Below are positions 16,660 through 25,688 of a DNA stretch of 52,929 nucleotides, one piece after another. A program made the translations under genes and the position numbers. Origin of the DNA: Deltaproteobacteria bacterium. GTDB taxonomy: Bacteria > Desulfobacterota > Binatia > UBA12015. Under the pieces are notes generated by a model, which ran no database searches, was not told where the DNA came from, and was given only the letters and a program-made list of their open reading frames with translations. The stretch covers positions 1 to 52,929 of the forward strand of contig VGTG01000016.1 of the NCBI GenBank assembly GCA_016874795.1, read 5' to 3'. Position 1 is the stretch's first letter. Every line of letters begins with the position of its first letter.

Positions 16660-18624
16660 TCACTGCACGTCCCAGGCGATCCCGAACCAGCTCCAGGCAC
16701 CTTTCTTCGCGGAGAACTTCCGGACCTTGATCGTGTAGGTCTCGCCCGGCTCGGCGGCGAACTCGGCGATCTCGTACGTGTTGTCCCAGGACTGGGCGAC
16801 GGCGACCCGCTGGCCGCTCGAGTCGACGACGTGCACGTCGAGGTCCAAGCCGAGGACCGAAGCGAAGACCTCCTCCGCGCCGCTGCCGTCGACCGTGACC
16901 GTGCTGTCCCAGGCGAGCGCGACCTTGACGTGCGAGGGGCCGAACGCCGGGACCTCGACCTTCCACGTCTTCTTCGCAAAGCCGGTCCGCGCGAAGCTCG
17001 TCGAGGCGAAGAAGGTTCCGATGTCGAAGCCCTGCTCCAGCGCCTTCCCCGCGTAGCGATGGCCGGCGATCTCACGCGCGCGCTCCACGTTCAGCGCCCC
17101 GGCGCCGTCGAACGCGTCGTTGCCACTACGAACGTCCTCCCACCAGCCATTCGGCGCATCCGCGGCGTCGCCGCCGCCGGAAGCCTGGCCCGCATGCTCG
17201 GGGACGTTCACGTTCGCGCCCGCGAAGAGGAGAGCGCGATTCGCCTCCGGCCAGAAGCGCAGCACCGAGCGCGCGTCCTGCAGGAGAGCGACCGAGCCCG
17301 CGACCGCAGGCGAGGCCATGCTCGTCCCGCCCATCACGAGGCCGACGGCGTCGACGTTCGTGCCGTTCGCGGAGAGCTCGGGCAGCTCGCGGTCGCCGTG
17401 CGGGCTCGTCGGATTCACGAAGCAGCTCGAAGCGCTCATCTCGCTCGCGTCGTCGTCGTGGTTGCCGATCGAGATGGAGTTGAACCCCTTGTGGTTGACG
17501 AACTCGTCGAGCACGTCGTTGCCGCCTTCGAAGCAGCTCGTTCCGCTCCCGCACCAGTTGCCGGCGGCCTGAACGATCGTCGGCCACGGGTAGTGCATCA
17601 CCTTGTAGTCCTTGTAGAGGTCGTCGGCCTGGATGCCGTCGCCGATCTCGGCCGCGCGATGGAAGCTCTGATTGATCACCGAGACGCGCTCGTCGTCGAT
17701 CGCCCAGTCGAGCGCATCGAGGCTCGTCGTGTCGGCGGAGAACATCGAAGCTGCCGGCGCGAAGCCGGACACGGCGGTCGTGTTCCGGATGATGCCGGTC
17801 ACGTGACGCGAGTGCTGCCGCGCGTTGCAGGCGATCCCTTCCGAATCGGAGAAGCTGTCCTCGATCACGAGGTCGGACGTGTCATCCGGGCAGTTCTCCC
17901 AGACCGCGACCTCGATGCCGTCGCCGTCGATCCCCGTCGCGATCACGTCGTCGGCGTGCGCGACGCTCATCGCGGTCGCCAGGTCCTCGCGGCCCTTTTC
18001 GTCGTGGGCGAGGAGCATGCGCACGACGCCGTTCCCCGCGAGCTCCTTCACGCGAGCGCCGCTCAGGTCGGCGACGACGAACGGCGATCCGGCGCGATCC
18101 TCGCGCAGCTCCTTTTCGACGAGGGCGAGCTTGGCGAGCACCTCCGCCTTCGCGCGGAGGAACACCTCGAGGCTCTTCGCGTACTTCGACTCGAGGTCGG
18201 CGACGACGGAGTCGGGCTTCTCCGGCAGGTCGGTCGGGCGGTCGAGGGTCTCGATCGGCTTCACCGCGAGCCAGATCATCGTCGGATGGATGCCGCTCGG
18301 CTTCGCGTCGATCTGCGAGCGCAGCGCCGGGTGGATCTTCCCGAGCTTCTTGAACGTCGCCACGTACGCGGCTCGGACCTTCGCCGCCGGCTGGCTCCGG
18401 CCGGCCGCGTCGAAGGCGAGCTCCTCGAAGGTGCCGTCGCCGTAGTCGAGCTTCGCGAGCGTGTAGATCTTCTTTCCGACCTCGAGCACCGTCGCGTGCC
18501 CGACGAACGGCAGGAACGAGTCCGGAATCTTCGGGGCTTCGCGAGCGAAGCCCGCGCGTGCGGACGCGAGCTGCGCGATCAGCGAGGCGAGAGCGACGAG
18601 GGACTTGTGCCAGCTTCGAGCCAT
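16660..18624 (-). CDS. Secreted subtilisin-like (S8) serine protease with Glu at the usual Asp position
   Basis: The product is 654 aa from the ATG at 18624, with GGAGGAAGG a few bases upstream. A signal peptide covers about residues 1-27. A long N-terminal region (28-225) could be a propeptide. The S8 core has His274 in HSRHVTG, the oxyanion Asn356 in AAGN and the nucleophile Ser435 in GGTSMASPAVAGS. The first triad position reads VAVWENCP, so Glu243 stands where Asp is normal. The C-terminal 100 residues form a beta-sandwich (YEIAEFAAEPGETYTIKVRKF) like pre-peptidase C-terminal domains. Activity with Glu is uncertain. The enzyme is exported. It is divergent from the hexapeptide-repeat protein across a palindrome-rich 330-base gap. 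Confidence 0.85.
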   Translation of the reverse strand: MARSWHKSLVALASLIAQLASARAGFAREAPKIPDSFLPFVGHATVLEVGKKIYTLAKLDYGDGTFEELAFDAAGRSQPAAKVRAAYVATFKKLGKIHPALRSQIDAKPSGIHPTMIWLAVKPIETLDRPTDLPEKPDSVVADLESKYAKSLEVFLRAKAEVLAKLALVEKELREDRAGSPFVVADLSGARVKELAGNGVVRMLLAHDEKGREDLATAMSVAHADDVIATGIDGDGIEVAVWENCPDDTSDLVIEDSFSDSEGIACNARQHSRHVTGIIRNTTAVSGFAPAASMFSADTTSLDALDWAIDDERVSVINQSFHRAAEIGDGIQADDLYKDYKVMHYPWPTIVQAAGNWCGSGTSCFEGGNDVLDEFVNHKGFNSISIGNHDDDASEMSASSCFVNPTSPHGDRELPELSANGTNVDAVGLVMGGTSMASPAVAGSVALLQDARSVLRFWPEANRALLFAGANVNVPEHAGQASGGGDAADAPNGWWEDVRSGNDAFDGAGALNVERAREIAGHRYAGKALEQGFDIGTFFASTSFARTGFAKKTWKVEVPAFGPSHVKVALAWDSTVTVDGSGAEEVFASVLGLDLDVHVVDSSGQRVAVAQSWDNTYEIAEFAAEPGETYTIKVRKFSAKKGAWSWFGIAWDVQ

Positions 18625-18744
18625 CGGTCCTTCCTCCGGGCGCTCGCGCTCGCCGCTCCGTTGCGGCCGAGGCGAGGCATCGCGCGCGGTCCTTGCAGCC
18701 GCGGTGCCATGCGAAGGGGGCGGGATCGCCGGCTGCGACGCAGG

Positions 18745-18848
18745 AAATCCGCGGATTTTTGCCGGCGGCCTCGAGGCGGCGCGAAGAGAGAGGCGCACAC
18801 GCGGGTTGGCGGCCGCCAACCGCGCGCAGCGGGTCCGGTGATCGGACC
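18745..18848. promoter_or_regulatory. Palindrome cluster in the 330-base divergent intergenic region
   Basis: Three perfect inverted repeats lie between the subtilase and the repeat-protein gene. AAATCCGCGGATTT is at 18745-18758. GGTTGGCGGCCGCCAACC is at 18804-18821. GGTCCG-GTGAT-CGGACC is at 18832-18848. Their position between divergent starts suits operators controlling both genes. No clear -35/-10 pair stands out and no other gene is visible in the gap 18625-18954. Confidence 0.4.
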
Positions 18849-18954
18849 GGGCCCTTCGGACCGGAAGGTCGCTCTCGCGCTCAAGCGTCTGCTCGGACTT
18901 TCCGATGCCCCGTCCAGGGATCGGCGGCGAGCCGGAGCTCGCCCGGAGGCGCGC

Positions 18955-19470
18955 ATGCGACGTTCGAAGCTCCCGGCACTCTGCTTCACGGCGGCACTCG
19001 GCGCTCTCGTTGCCCTCGGCGGCGCAGCGAACGCTCGAGCCGACGATGCCGCGACCGCCCCGAGCGGAGCCGGGAGCGGAGCCGGTGCGGCGAGCGGAGC
19101 CGGTGCGGCGAACGGAGCCGGTGCGGCGAACGGTTCCGGTGCGGCGAACGGTTCCGGTGCGGCGAACGGTTCCGGCGCGGCGAACGGTTCCGGCGCGGCG
19201 AACGGTTCCGGTGCGGCGAACGGTTCCGGCGCGGCGAACGGTTCCGGCGCGGCGCAGGCGCTCGGTCGAGCGATCCTCGCTCGACCCGGCGGCACGGAGC
19301 AGGTCCTCTCGCTCCAGGACGACCCGAACGTGAAGAGCCTCCTCGCCGATCCCGAAGCGATGCGCGCGATCGAGAGCGGCGATCTGGGCGCGCTTCTCCG
19401 CGACGGCCGCATCGAAGCGCTGATGAAGCACCCGACGGTCCGCTCGCTCTCCGACGGTCTCCAGAAGTAG
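18955..19470 (+). CDS. Secreted small protein with GAANGS hexapeptide repeats
   Basis: The 171-aa product has a signal peptide (MRRSKLPALCFTAALGALVALGG, cleavage after ARA near residue 29). A stretch of about 55 residues of GAxNGS-type hexapeptides follows, then an 80-residue folded tail with DDPNVKSLLADPEAMRAIESGDLGAL and LMKHPTVRSL. The tail is amphipathic and helical, somewhat like STI1/DP-type motifs, but I cannot name a family. GGAGG precedes the ATG. The Gly/Ala/Asn/Ser linker is probably flexible and extracellular. The divergent neighbour is a secreted subtilase, so a substrate, inhibitor or partner relation is conceivable but unproven. Confidence 0.7.
   Translation: MRRSKLPALCFTAALGALVALGGAANARADDAATAPSGAGSGAGAASGAGAANGAGAANGSGAANGSGAANGSGAANGSGAANGSGAANGSGAANGSGAAQALGRAILARPGGTEQVLSLQDDPNVKSLLADPEAMRAIESGDLGALLRDGRIEALMKHPTVRSLSDGLQK
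19084..19245 (+). repeat. 18-bp in-frame tandem repeat (nine units)
   Basis: Nine consecutive 18-mers of the form GGYGCGGCGAACGGTTCC encode Gly-Ala-Ala-Asn-Gly-Ser. The first two units carry GGAGCC in place of GGTTCC, and later ones differ only by T/C at the third base. Near identity at DNA level suggests recent expansion or slippage. Confidence 0.9.
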
Positions 19471-19571
19471 GCCGCAACCCGAGACACCAAACCCTCCGCG
19501 CGAAGCGCGGCCGTCGTTCTGACGACCCAACCCCTTGCCCCGCCGGTGGAACTCTCGCATCACAGGGCGCG

Positions 19572-21011
19572 GTGCCGGATCTCCTCGACCAGCCGCTCGT
19601 GCCGACGATCGCGGGCGCCGTGCTCCTGATCGCAGAGCTCGTCGCGATCGCGTACGTCGTCGCCTACAAGGAGCACTCGACCTCCGCTCTCGCGTGGTCG
19701 TTCGCGATCCTCCTCCTGCCGGCGCTCGGGCTGATCCTCCTCGTCCTGTTCGGACGAGATCGATTGCCGCGGCGGCTCGCCGGCAAGGCGGATCACACCG
19801 AGGCGTTTCGGCTGCGGCTTCCCGACGAGAGCGCCGCCGACGCCGCGGAGGACGTCTACGAGGGCTGGGGCGGCGTGAGCCAGGTCGCGCGCGCCTGCGG
19901 CGCCTCCCCGATGCGCGCCGGGAACCTCGTGACGTTCCTCGCGACCGGAGAAGCCGCCTTCCGCGCCGTGCGAAGCGCGATCGCCGAAGCCCGCCATCAC
20001 GTGCACGTCGAGGAGTACATCTTCCGCAACGACAAGCTCGGCGGCGAGCTGCTCGCGCTTCTCATCGAGAAGGCGAAGGCGGGCGTCGAGGTGCGGCTCC
20101 TCGTCGACGCGATCGGGACGACCGGCGAGCGAGGTCTCTTCCGCGAGCTCCGGCGCGCGGGCGGAACCGGCGCGATCTTCCTGCCGCTCAATCCCTTCCG
20201 GCGCGTCTTCGCGCCGAACCATCGCAATCATCGGAAGATCATCGTCTGCGACGGCCGCGTCGGCTTTCTCGGCGGCATGAACGTCGGCGACGAGTACTTC
20301 GGCCTCGGGCTCGGCGCGCGCCACTGGTCGGACGCGCACCTGCAGCTCGAAGGACCGAGCGTGCACGACCTGCAGCGCGTGTTCGTGCGCGACTGGGACT
20401 TCGCCGCCGGCGAGGAAATCGCGGGTGAAGCCTACTTCCCGATCGCGGAGCCGCGTGGGACGGCACACGTGCAGGTCGTCGCGAGCGGACCGGACGAGCT
20501 CGTCAACTCGACGCGGCAGGTCCTCTTCACGGCGATCAACGGCGCCGAGCGACGGCTGGTCGTCTCGAGTCCCTACCTCGTCCCGGACATGGCGCTCCGC
20601 GACGCGATCCGGAACGCCGCCCTGCGCGGCGTCGACGTCGCGCTTCTCACCCAGGGACGTCCGCCGGAGAACTGGCTCACCTACCTGTGCTCGCGCTTCT
20701 ACTGGGAGGACTGGCTCCGCGCGGGCGTGCGCATCTTCGAGTACCAGCGCGGCATCCTGCACGCGAAGGCGATGGTCGCGGACTCGCGCTGGGCGACGAT
20801 CGGCTCGGCGAACCTCGACAACCGGAGCCTCGATCTGAACTTCGAGATCCAGGGGCTGATCGAGGACCCGGAGACGGTCGCCGTGATCGCCGCGCACTTC
20901 GACGGCGAGCTCGCGGACGCGCGCGAGGTCACGCTCGACGAGTACCTCGCACGCCCGTTCGCGATGCGCGTCCTCGAGTCGGTCGTCCGCCTCGGCGCGC
21001 CGCTCCTTTGA
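19572..21011 (+). CDS. Cardiolipin synthase-like phospholipase D family protein
   Basis: The product is 479 aa from the GTG at 19572, the usual length of bacterial cardiolipin synthases. Two N-terminal membrane helices (about 9-30 and 38-58) precede two PLD domains. Their HKD motifs are NHRKIIVCDG near residue 220 and LHAKAMVADSRWATIGSANLDNRS near 400. Members join two phosphatidylglycerols, or use other donors, at the inner membrane. The start is a choice: the GTG gives the correct N-terminal helix length but has no ribosome site. A hairpin (21022-21041) ends the gene. Confidence 0.87.
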   Translation: MPDLLDQPLVPTIAGAVLLIAELVAIAYVVAYKEHSTSALAWSFAILLLPALGLILLVLFGRDRLPRRLAGKADHTEAFRLRLPDESAADAAEDVYEGWGGVSQVARACGASPMRAGNLVTFLATGEAAFRAVRSAIAEARHHVHVEEYIFRNDKLGGELLALLIEKAKAGVEVRLLVDAIGTTGERGLFRELRRAGGTGAIFLPLNPFRRVFAPNHRNHRKIIVCDGRVGFLGGMNVGDEYFGLGLGARHWSDAHLQLEGPSVHDLQRVFVRDWDFAAGEEIAGEAYFPIAEPRGTAHVQVVASGPDELVNSTRQVLFTAINGAERRLVVSSPYLVPDMALRDAIRNAALRGVDVALLTQGRPPENWLTYLCSRFYWEDWLRAGVRIFEYQRGILHAKAMVADSRWATIGSANLDNRSLDLNFEIQGLIEDPETVAVIAAHFDGELADAREVTLDEYLARPFAMRVLESVVRLGAPLL

Positions 21012-21021
21012 AAGGACGGGA

Positions 21022-21041
21022 CGCGCGGTTTCCGCCGCGCG
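21022..21041. terminator. Hairpin between convergent genes
   Basis: CGCGCGG and CCGCGCG form a 7-bp stem around TTTCCG. It lies 10 bases after the cardiolipin synthase stop and 13 before the stop of the convergent lipoprotein gene, so it may serve both. Confidence 0.5.
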
Positions 21042-21054
21042 CCCCGCCTCGCTT

Positions 21055-22869
21055 CTACTGCTCGTCGATCGGGTACGGGAGGAGATCGACCTCGGCGCCC
21101 GGCACCGTCGGATCGATGAACTGCGCACCGAAGAGGACGAACATCTCGTTCTCGGTGCTCTCGCCGAAGGTGATGTTGCAGGCGTCGCAGAAGCCGTCAC
21201 CGGCGCCCGGCGACGTGTCGCACGCGGCGTCGTCGTCCTCGCCGTTGCACGGCTCGCCGATCATGCCCTCGTTCACGCACGCGACCGGCTTGCACGCGCC
21301 GACGAACTCCTGCGCGACCGGCGGCACGCGCGAAGAACGCGTGACCGCGACCGGGTCGAACGACCCGTCCTCGCGGAGGCCGTTGTTGTACGTGCCGCAG
21401 TACACCGCCGTGCGGTCCGCCGGGTTCGGCGAATCGAAGGCGAGAGGCGGATCGTAGCGGCCCTGCACCGGATCGCTGTAGTCGAAGTTCTCGTAGATCA
21501 TGGTGCCGTCCGGCGCCGTCACCCAGAAGCGCTCGCCGCGCTGGTGGTTGTGGCCGAACAGGTGGAAGACGCGCGAGCCGATCGGGAAGACGTGGTTCTG
21601 GCAGAACGTCTCTCGCGTGAACGGCGGGTTGTTCGGCCTCGCGATCGCGGAGAAGTTGCTGATCCGGAGCGTCTGATGCACCTGCTCCGTCGCGAAGTAG
21701 TAGTTGACGCGGCCGTTCATCTGGTGATCGGCCGTGGTCAGGTTGAACGCATGCGCGTTCCAGTAGAGCACGCCCTTCATCGAGAGCTGCTGGAAGACGC
21801 CGCTCGGGAAATCGAAGAAGCTCTGCGCAGAAGGTGCGCCGCCGACGATCTGCGCCGGCTCGCCGCCCGTCGGCGGGCCGTAGCCGTTGCAGGCGAACGA
21901 GGCGACGAGCTCGCTTCCGCAGACACTGTTCTCACCGCAGAACGGGATGTCCTTCGGATCGCAGACCTCGCCGTCCTTCACGCCGCCGTAGCAGGTCCAC
22001 GTCCCGAACGACTCGTCGTTCACGTCGATGCCGCCGGGCTGGAGGTTGAGAGGCGAGTAGTAGAGCAGCAGGTGGTGGCTCTGCGGGTCCTGCCGGACCT
22101 CGATCGAGCGGAAGCGGAAGAGCGCGCCGGTCGGGTCCTTGAACTCCTCGGGCGTCTGATCGGTGAAGTCGTAGTACGTCGCGAGGCAGCCCTCGAACTC
22201 GCTGCCTTTCGCGAGGTCCCACGGCGGCATCACGAACTGCACGCCGGTGCCGGGCTCGGGCGGGTCGAGCGGCTCGATCGTGATCGGTCCCGGATCGGGC
22301 AGGCAGCCGTCGATCAGATCCTCGGAGCCGAGGACCGTCTCGCTCTCCGGCGCTCCGGCGTAGATCCAGAGGCGCAGGAGCTCGAGATCGTCGTCGCTGA
22401 TCGCCGGCAGATTGTTCGGCATCGGCGACCCTGCGATCGTCCACTGCCCCGGCTGGGTCTTCGCCGCGACCTTGAGCCAGAGGTAGCTGCGCTCACGGTC
22501 GCCCGGCGTGACGAGCGGAATCGACGAGCCGGTCGAGGGCCGCTCGTAGACGTTGTCGTAGGCGACGTCCGGACGGAGGTCGAGGCCGCCCGAAGCGGCG
22601 CTGCCGTGGCAGATGTCCTGCGTGCAGCCGTGGCGCTCGAAGATGACGTCCTGGATCGCTTCGAACGTGCTGTCGTACGACTTGCCGCCGTCCTCGCACG
22701 TCGGATCGACCGGACCGGGGCTCGGTGTGGGTCCGGGAGGCGGAGGAGGCTCGACCGGGGCACCGCCGCCCGAGCCGCCACCGCCGCCACAGGCGACGAG
22801 CAGCGTCAGGACCGGTAGGACCACCAGCCAGCGAAGGAAACCGTTCTGCGCCGAGCTCCGAGACGACAT
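21055..22869 (-). CDS. Lipoprotein with C-x4-CHG domain and copper type II monooxygenase-like (PHM fold) region
   Basis: The product is 604 aa. Signal peptide and lipobox (LVAC, Cys27) are followed by a Gly/Pro linker. Next comes a cytochrome-like region with Cys82, Cys87 and His88 (C-x4-C-H-G) and MPNN near 150. The C-terminal two-thirds resemble copper type II ascorbate-dependent monooxygenases: adjacent His265-His266 (QSHHLLLYY), His373/His382, and His440-x-His442 (FGHNHQRG). These are like the CuH and CuM ligands of peptidylglycine hydroxylase. Additional paired cysteines suggest disulfides outside the cytoplasm. A hydroxylation or other oxidation role is inference. The ATG at 22869 is preferred over upstream codons because it starts the signal peptide. 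The 343-base gap upstream is shared with the divergent CocE-like gene. Confidence 0.75.
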   Translation of the reverse strand: MSSRSSAQNGFLRWLVVLPVLTLLVACGGGGGSGGGAPVEPPPPPGPTPSPGPVDPTCEDGGKSYDSTFEAIQDVIFERHGCTQDICHGSAASGGLDLRPDVAYDNVYERPSTGSSIPLVTPGDRERSYLWLKVAAKTQPGQWTIAGSPMPNNLPAISDDDLELLRLWIYAGAPESETVLGSEDLIDGCLPDPGPITIEPLDPPEPGTGVQFVMPPWDLAKGSEFEGCLATYYDFTDQTPEEFKDPTGALFRFRSIEVRQDPQSHHLLLYYSPLNLQPGGIDVNDESFGTWTCYGGVKDGEVCDPKDIPFCGENSVCGSELVASFACNGYGPPTGGEPAQIVGGAPSAQSFFDFPSGVFQQLSMKGVLYWNAHAFNLTTADHQMNGRVNYYFATEQVHQTLRISNFSAIARPNNPPFTRETFCQNHVFPIGSRVFHLFGHNHQRGERFWVTAPDGTMIYENFDYSDPVQGRYDPPLAFDSPNPADRTAVYCGTYNNGLREDGSFDPVAVTRSSRVPPVAQEFVGACKPVACVNEGMIGEPCNGEDDDAACDTSPGAGDGFCDACNITFGESTENEMFVLFGAQFIDPTVPGAEVDLLPYPIDEQ

Positions 22870-23110
22870 GCGCACACTCCACCCGGGCCCCGGCGGCTTC
22901 GCGAAATGCCGGGCCCCAGCCAGTCGATACATCGCTTCTAGGCTGAAATTCGCACAGGAGGGCGTGATCAAGCAACGGCCGCCAGACGCGCGAGCCGGCC
23001 GGGCCGGCGAGCGGTCGAGCGCGCCCGCTGAACGGTCGGGTCGAAGGAGGCCTGGACGGGGAACCCGGGCCGTTCAGCCCGAGAAACGGGCACTCGGGTC
23101 GTAAGGCGCG

Positions 23111-23138
23111 TTGACAGGCTCGTCGGCGCATCTCTAGG
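23111..23138 (+). promoter_or_regulatory. Candidate sigma-70 promoter for the CocE-like gene
   Basis: TTGACA at 23111-23116 is an exact -35 consensus. Sixteen bases later TCTAGG stands at the -10 position, a poor but acceptable match. The ATG lies about 70 bases downstream. The rest of the 22870-23213 gap holds only short GC hairpins such as GCCCG-AGAAA-CGGGC near 23080. Confidence 0.4.
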
Positions 23139-23213
23139 TTCGGCAGCTCGCGGAAGGGCCGTCTGGCCGCGAGATCGCCCTCGAGACTCGACCGAACCAA
23201 GGAGCCAGCTCTG

Positions 23214-25469
23214 ATGAGAACCCCTGCCCGCGCAGCAACCCGAGCCCTCTCGAGGACCCTCGTTCTCGCCTCCCTTCTGGCGCTCGCCGCGTGCGGCAAC
23301 GACCGCAAGAGCACGCCCCCGACGGGGCCGACCCCGAGCCCCGGGCCGACGTCCTCGCCGGCACCCGTCGCGGAGTACGAGGCGCACGGCAGCGTCGAGC
23401 AGGTCTGGCTGCGCGACGCCACGCCCGGAACCGAGCTCCGTCTCGTCGACGCGAGCGGCGCCGTCGCGCAGACCGGCACGGCCGACGCGCAGGGCACGCT
23501 GATCTTCCGGAACGTCGCGGCGGGCACGTATCGGGTCGCCGCCGGCTCCGGCGGCGAGGCCCGCTCGTCCGACGAGATTCGCGTTACGACCGCGGACGAA
23601 GCGCCACCCCAGTCCCTCTACGACGAGCAGGACATCGGCCCGGGCTACGGCTACCTCGAGACGCGCGACGGAACGCTCCTCGCGATCAACGTGATCCTCC
23701 CCGGACCGCCCGAGGGCGCGCCGTACCCGACGCTGATCGAGTACTCGGGCTACGACCCCGCGAACGCCGACACGCCGCAGCCGAGCACGTTGATCGGCGT
23801 CGCCCTCGGCTACGCGGTCGTCGGCGTCAACATGCGCGGCACCGGCTGCTCCGGCGGCGCGTTCCAGTTCTTCGAGACGCTGCAGACGACCGACGGCTAC
23901 GACGCGGTCGAGGCGATCGCCGCGCAGCCGTGGGTGAAAGATCACGACGTCGGCATGATCGGCATCTCGTATCCCGGCATCAGCCAGCTCTTCACGGCAT
24001 GGCGCCGTCCGCCGAGCCTGATCGCGATCGCTCCCCTCTCCGTCGTCTCCGACACGGGCCGCGGCACCCTGTTCCCCGGCGGCATCCTGAACAACGGCTT
24101 CGCGGTCGCGTGGGCCGAAGGTCGGAGGAACGACGCGATGCCGGGCGGACAGCCGTGGTCGCAGAAGCGCATGGACGAGGGCGACGAGGTCTGCATCGAC
24201 AACCAGATCCTCCGCGGCCAGACGCCCGACATCCTCGAGATGATCGACGACAACCGGTTCTACGTCCCCGAGGTCGCCGATCCCGTCTCGCCCTACACGT
24301 TCGTGCAGAACATCGACGTGCCCGTCTATCTCGCGGGCGCGTGGCAGGACGAGCAGACGGGCGGCTACTTCCCGACGATGCTCGACCGCTTCACCGGCAC
24401 CGATCGCGTGCACTTCACGATGACGAACGGCGGGCATACGGACTCGCTCGGTCCCGTCGTTTTCACGCGCTGGATGGAGTTCATCGATCTCTACGTCGGC
24501 AAGCGCATTCCGAAGCGTCCCGCGACGGTTCCCCTGATCACCGACGTCCTCGCCGGCGACATCTTCCGCGTCGAGGACCTGCCGCTCGAGCCCGAGCGCT
24601 ACGACGACGTCTCGTCCCTCGAGGAAGCCCTCGCTCGCTTCGAGGCGGAGAAGCCGGTTCGCGTGCTCTTCGAGAACGGCGCCGGCGCGGATCCGGGCGC
24701 ACCCTACCCGAGCTTCGAGATGAGCTTCGACGCCTGGCCGATCCCCGAGGTGCAGGCGACGACTTGGTACTTGACGGAGGACGGCCGGCTTTCTCCCGAA
24801 GAGCCGACGAGCGACGGCGCGGACGGCTTCCTTCACGACACCTCGCTTTCGCAGAAGACGACGCTCGCGTCCGGAAGCCCTTGGGAAGCCCTCCCGGGCT
24901 GGGACTGGACCGCGCGCGCGCCGGGGACGTTCCTCGCCTACACGACCGACGAGCTCGAAGAGGACATGGTGTTCGTCGGCTCCGGCAGCGTCGATCTCTG
25001 GTTCGAGTCGACGGCGACCGACACGGACGTCCAGGTCACGCTCGCGGAAGTCCGACCGGACGGGAACGAGGTCCTCGTGCAGAATGGCTGGCTCCGCGCG
25101 AGCCGGCGGGTCTTGGACGAAGCCGTCTCGACGGAGCTTCGGCCCGTCTCGACGCACCGGGAAGCCGACGCGGCAGAGCTGCCGGCCGGCGAGCCCGCGC
25201 TCCTGCGGGTGGAGATCTTCCCGTTCGCGCACCCGTTCCGCGCGGGCTCGCGGATCCGCCTCTACGTCGAGACGCCCGGCGGGACCCGTCCCGAATGGCG
25301 ATGGGAGACCCTCGAATTCGACGGCGAGGTCACGAACACGATCGAGCGCTCGGCCGCGCACCCGTCCCGCGTCGTCCTCCCTCTCGTCCCGTCGGTCGAG
25401 ATTCCGACGCCTCTTCCCGCTTGTCCCTCGCTGCGCGGTCAGCCATGCCGACCGGATCCGCTCGCCTGA
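23214..25469 (+). CDS. CocE/NonD-type (X-Pro dipeptidyl-peptidase-like) hydrolase lipoprotein
   Basis: The 751-aa product has a lipobox (LALAAC), a Pro/Thr/Ser linker and a small beta domain (about 60-125) that looks like a carboxypeptidase-regulatory fold. An alpha/beta-hydrolase of the S15/CocE family follows. The predicted triad is Ser252 (GISYPGIS), Asp379 (WQDEQTGG) and His408 (GGHTDS). The C-terminal jelly-roll domain ends with FPFAHPFRAGSRIRLYVETPGG. CocE-type enzymes hydrolyse esters or amides such as beta-lactams, peptides or cocaine. The outer-surface location suggests scavenging. AAGGAG is placed about 10 bases before the ATG. The lipoprotein next door is divergent. Confidence 0.87.
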   Translation: MRTPARAATRALSRTLVLASLLALAACGNDRKSTPPTGPTPSPGPTSSPAPVAEYEAHGSVEQVWLRDATPGTELRLVDASGAVAQTGTADAQGTLIFRNVAAGTYRVAAGSGGEARSSDEIRVTTADEAPPQSLYDEQDIGPGYGYLETRDGTLLAINVILPGPPEGAPYPTLIEYSGYDPANADTPQPSTLIGVALGYAVVGVNMRGTGCSGGAFQFFETLQTTDGYDAVEAIAAQPWVKDHDVGMIGISYPGISQLFTAWRRPPSLIAIAPLSVVSDTGRGTLFPGGILNNGFAVAWAEGRRNDAMPGGQPWSQKRMDEGDEVCIDNQILRGQTPDILEMIDDNRFYVPEVADPVSPYTFVQNIDVPVYLAGAWQDEQTGGYFPTMLDRFTGTDRVHFTMTNGGHTDSLGPVVFTRWMEFIDLYVGKRIPKRPATVPLITDVLAGDIFRVEDLPLEPERYDDVSSLEEALARFEAEKPVRVLFENGAGADPGAPYPSFEMSFDAWPIPEVQATTWYLTEDGRLSPEEPTSDGADGFLHDTSLSQKTTLASGSPWEALPGWDWTARAPGTFLAYTTDELEEDMVFVGSGSVDLWFESTATDTDVQVTLAEVRPDGNEVLVQNGWLRASRRVLDEAVSTELRPVSTHREADAAELPAGEPALLRVEIFPFAHPFRAGSRIRLYVETPGGTRPEWRWETLEFDGEVTNTIERSAAHPSRVVLPLVPSVEIPTPLPACPSLRGQPCRPDPLA

Positions 25470-25688
25470 GGCTCCCCGGCAAAGCGCACGCTTCAGCACC
25501 TGCTTTCGTGCAGGTCTGCAACGAAGAATCTGTCTTGTTGAGTCCGTTGCGGCCGTGTTACGCCGGACCGGTCTGTCACGATTCGGGCCGGATTCTCCGG
25601 CCCCTTACCGCCATACGCTGACGAGCGGACACGGCTCCTGCCTGTCAAAACCGAATACCGACCTCGGCTCGTCTTTGGGAGGGATCAC

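Noticed and set aside
19084-19245. CRISPR-like array
   Set aside because: Units are contiguous 18-mers without spacers and encode an in-frame hexapeptide.
22968-25499. 843-codon minus-strand open frame opposite the CocE-like gene
   Set aside because: Composition is the Arg/Asp/Val-rich mirror of the real gene, which has a complete catalytic triad, signal peptide and ribosome site.
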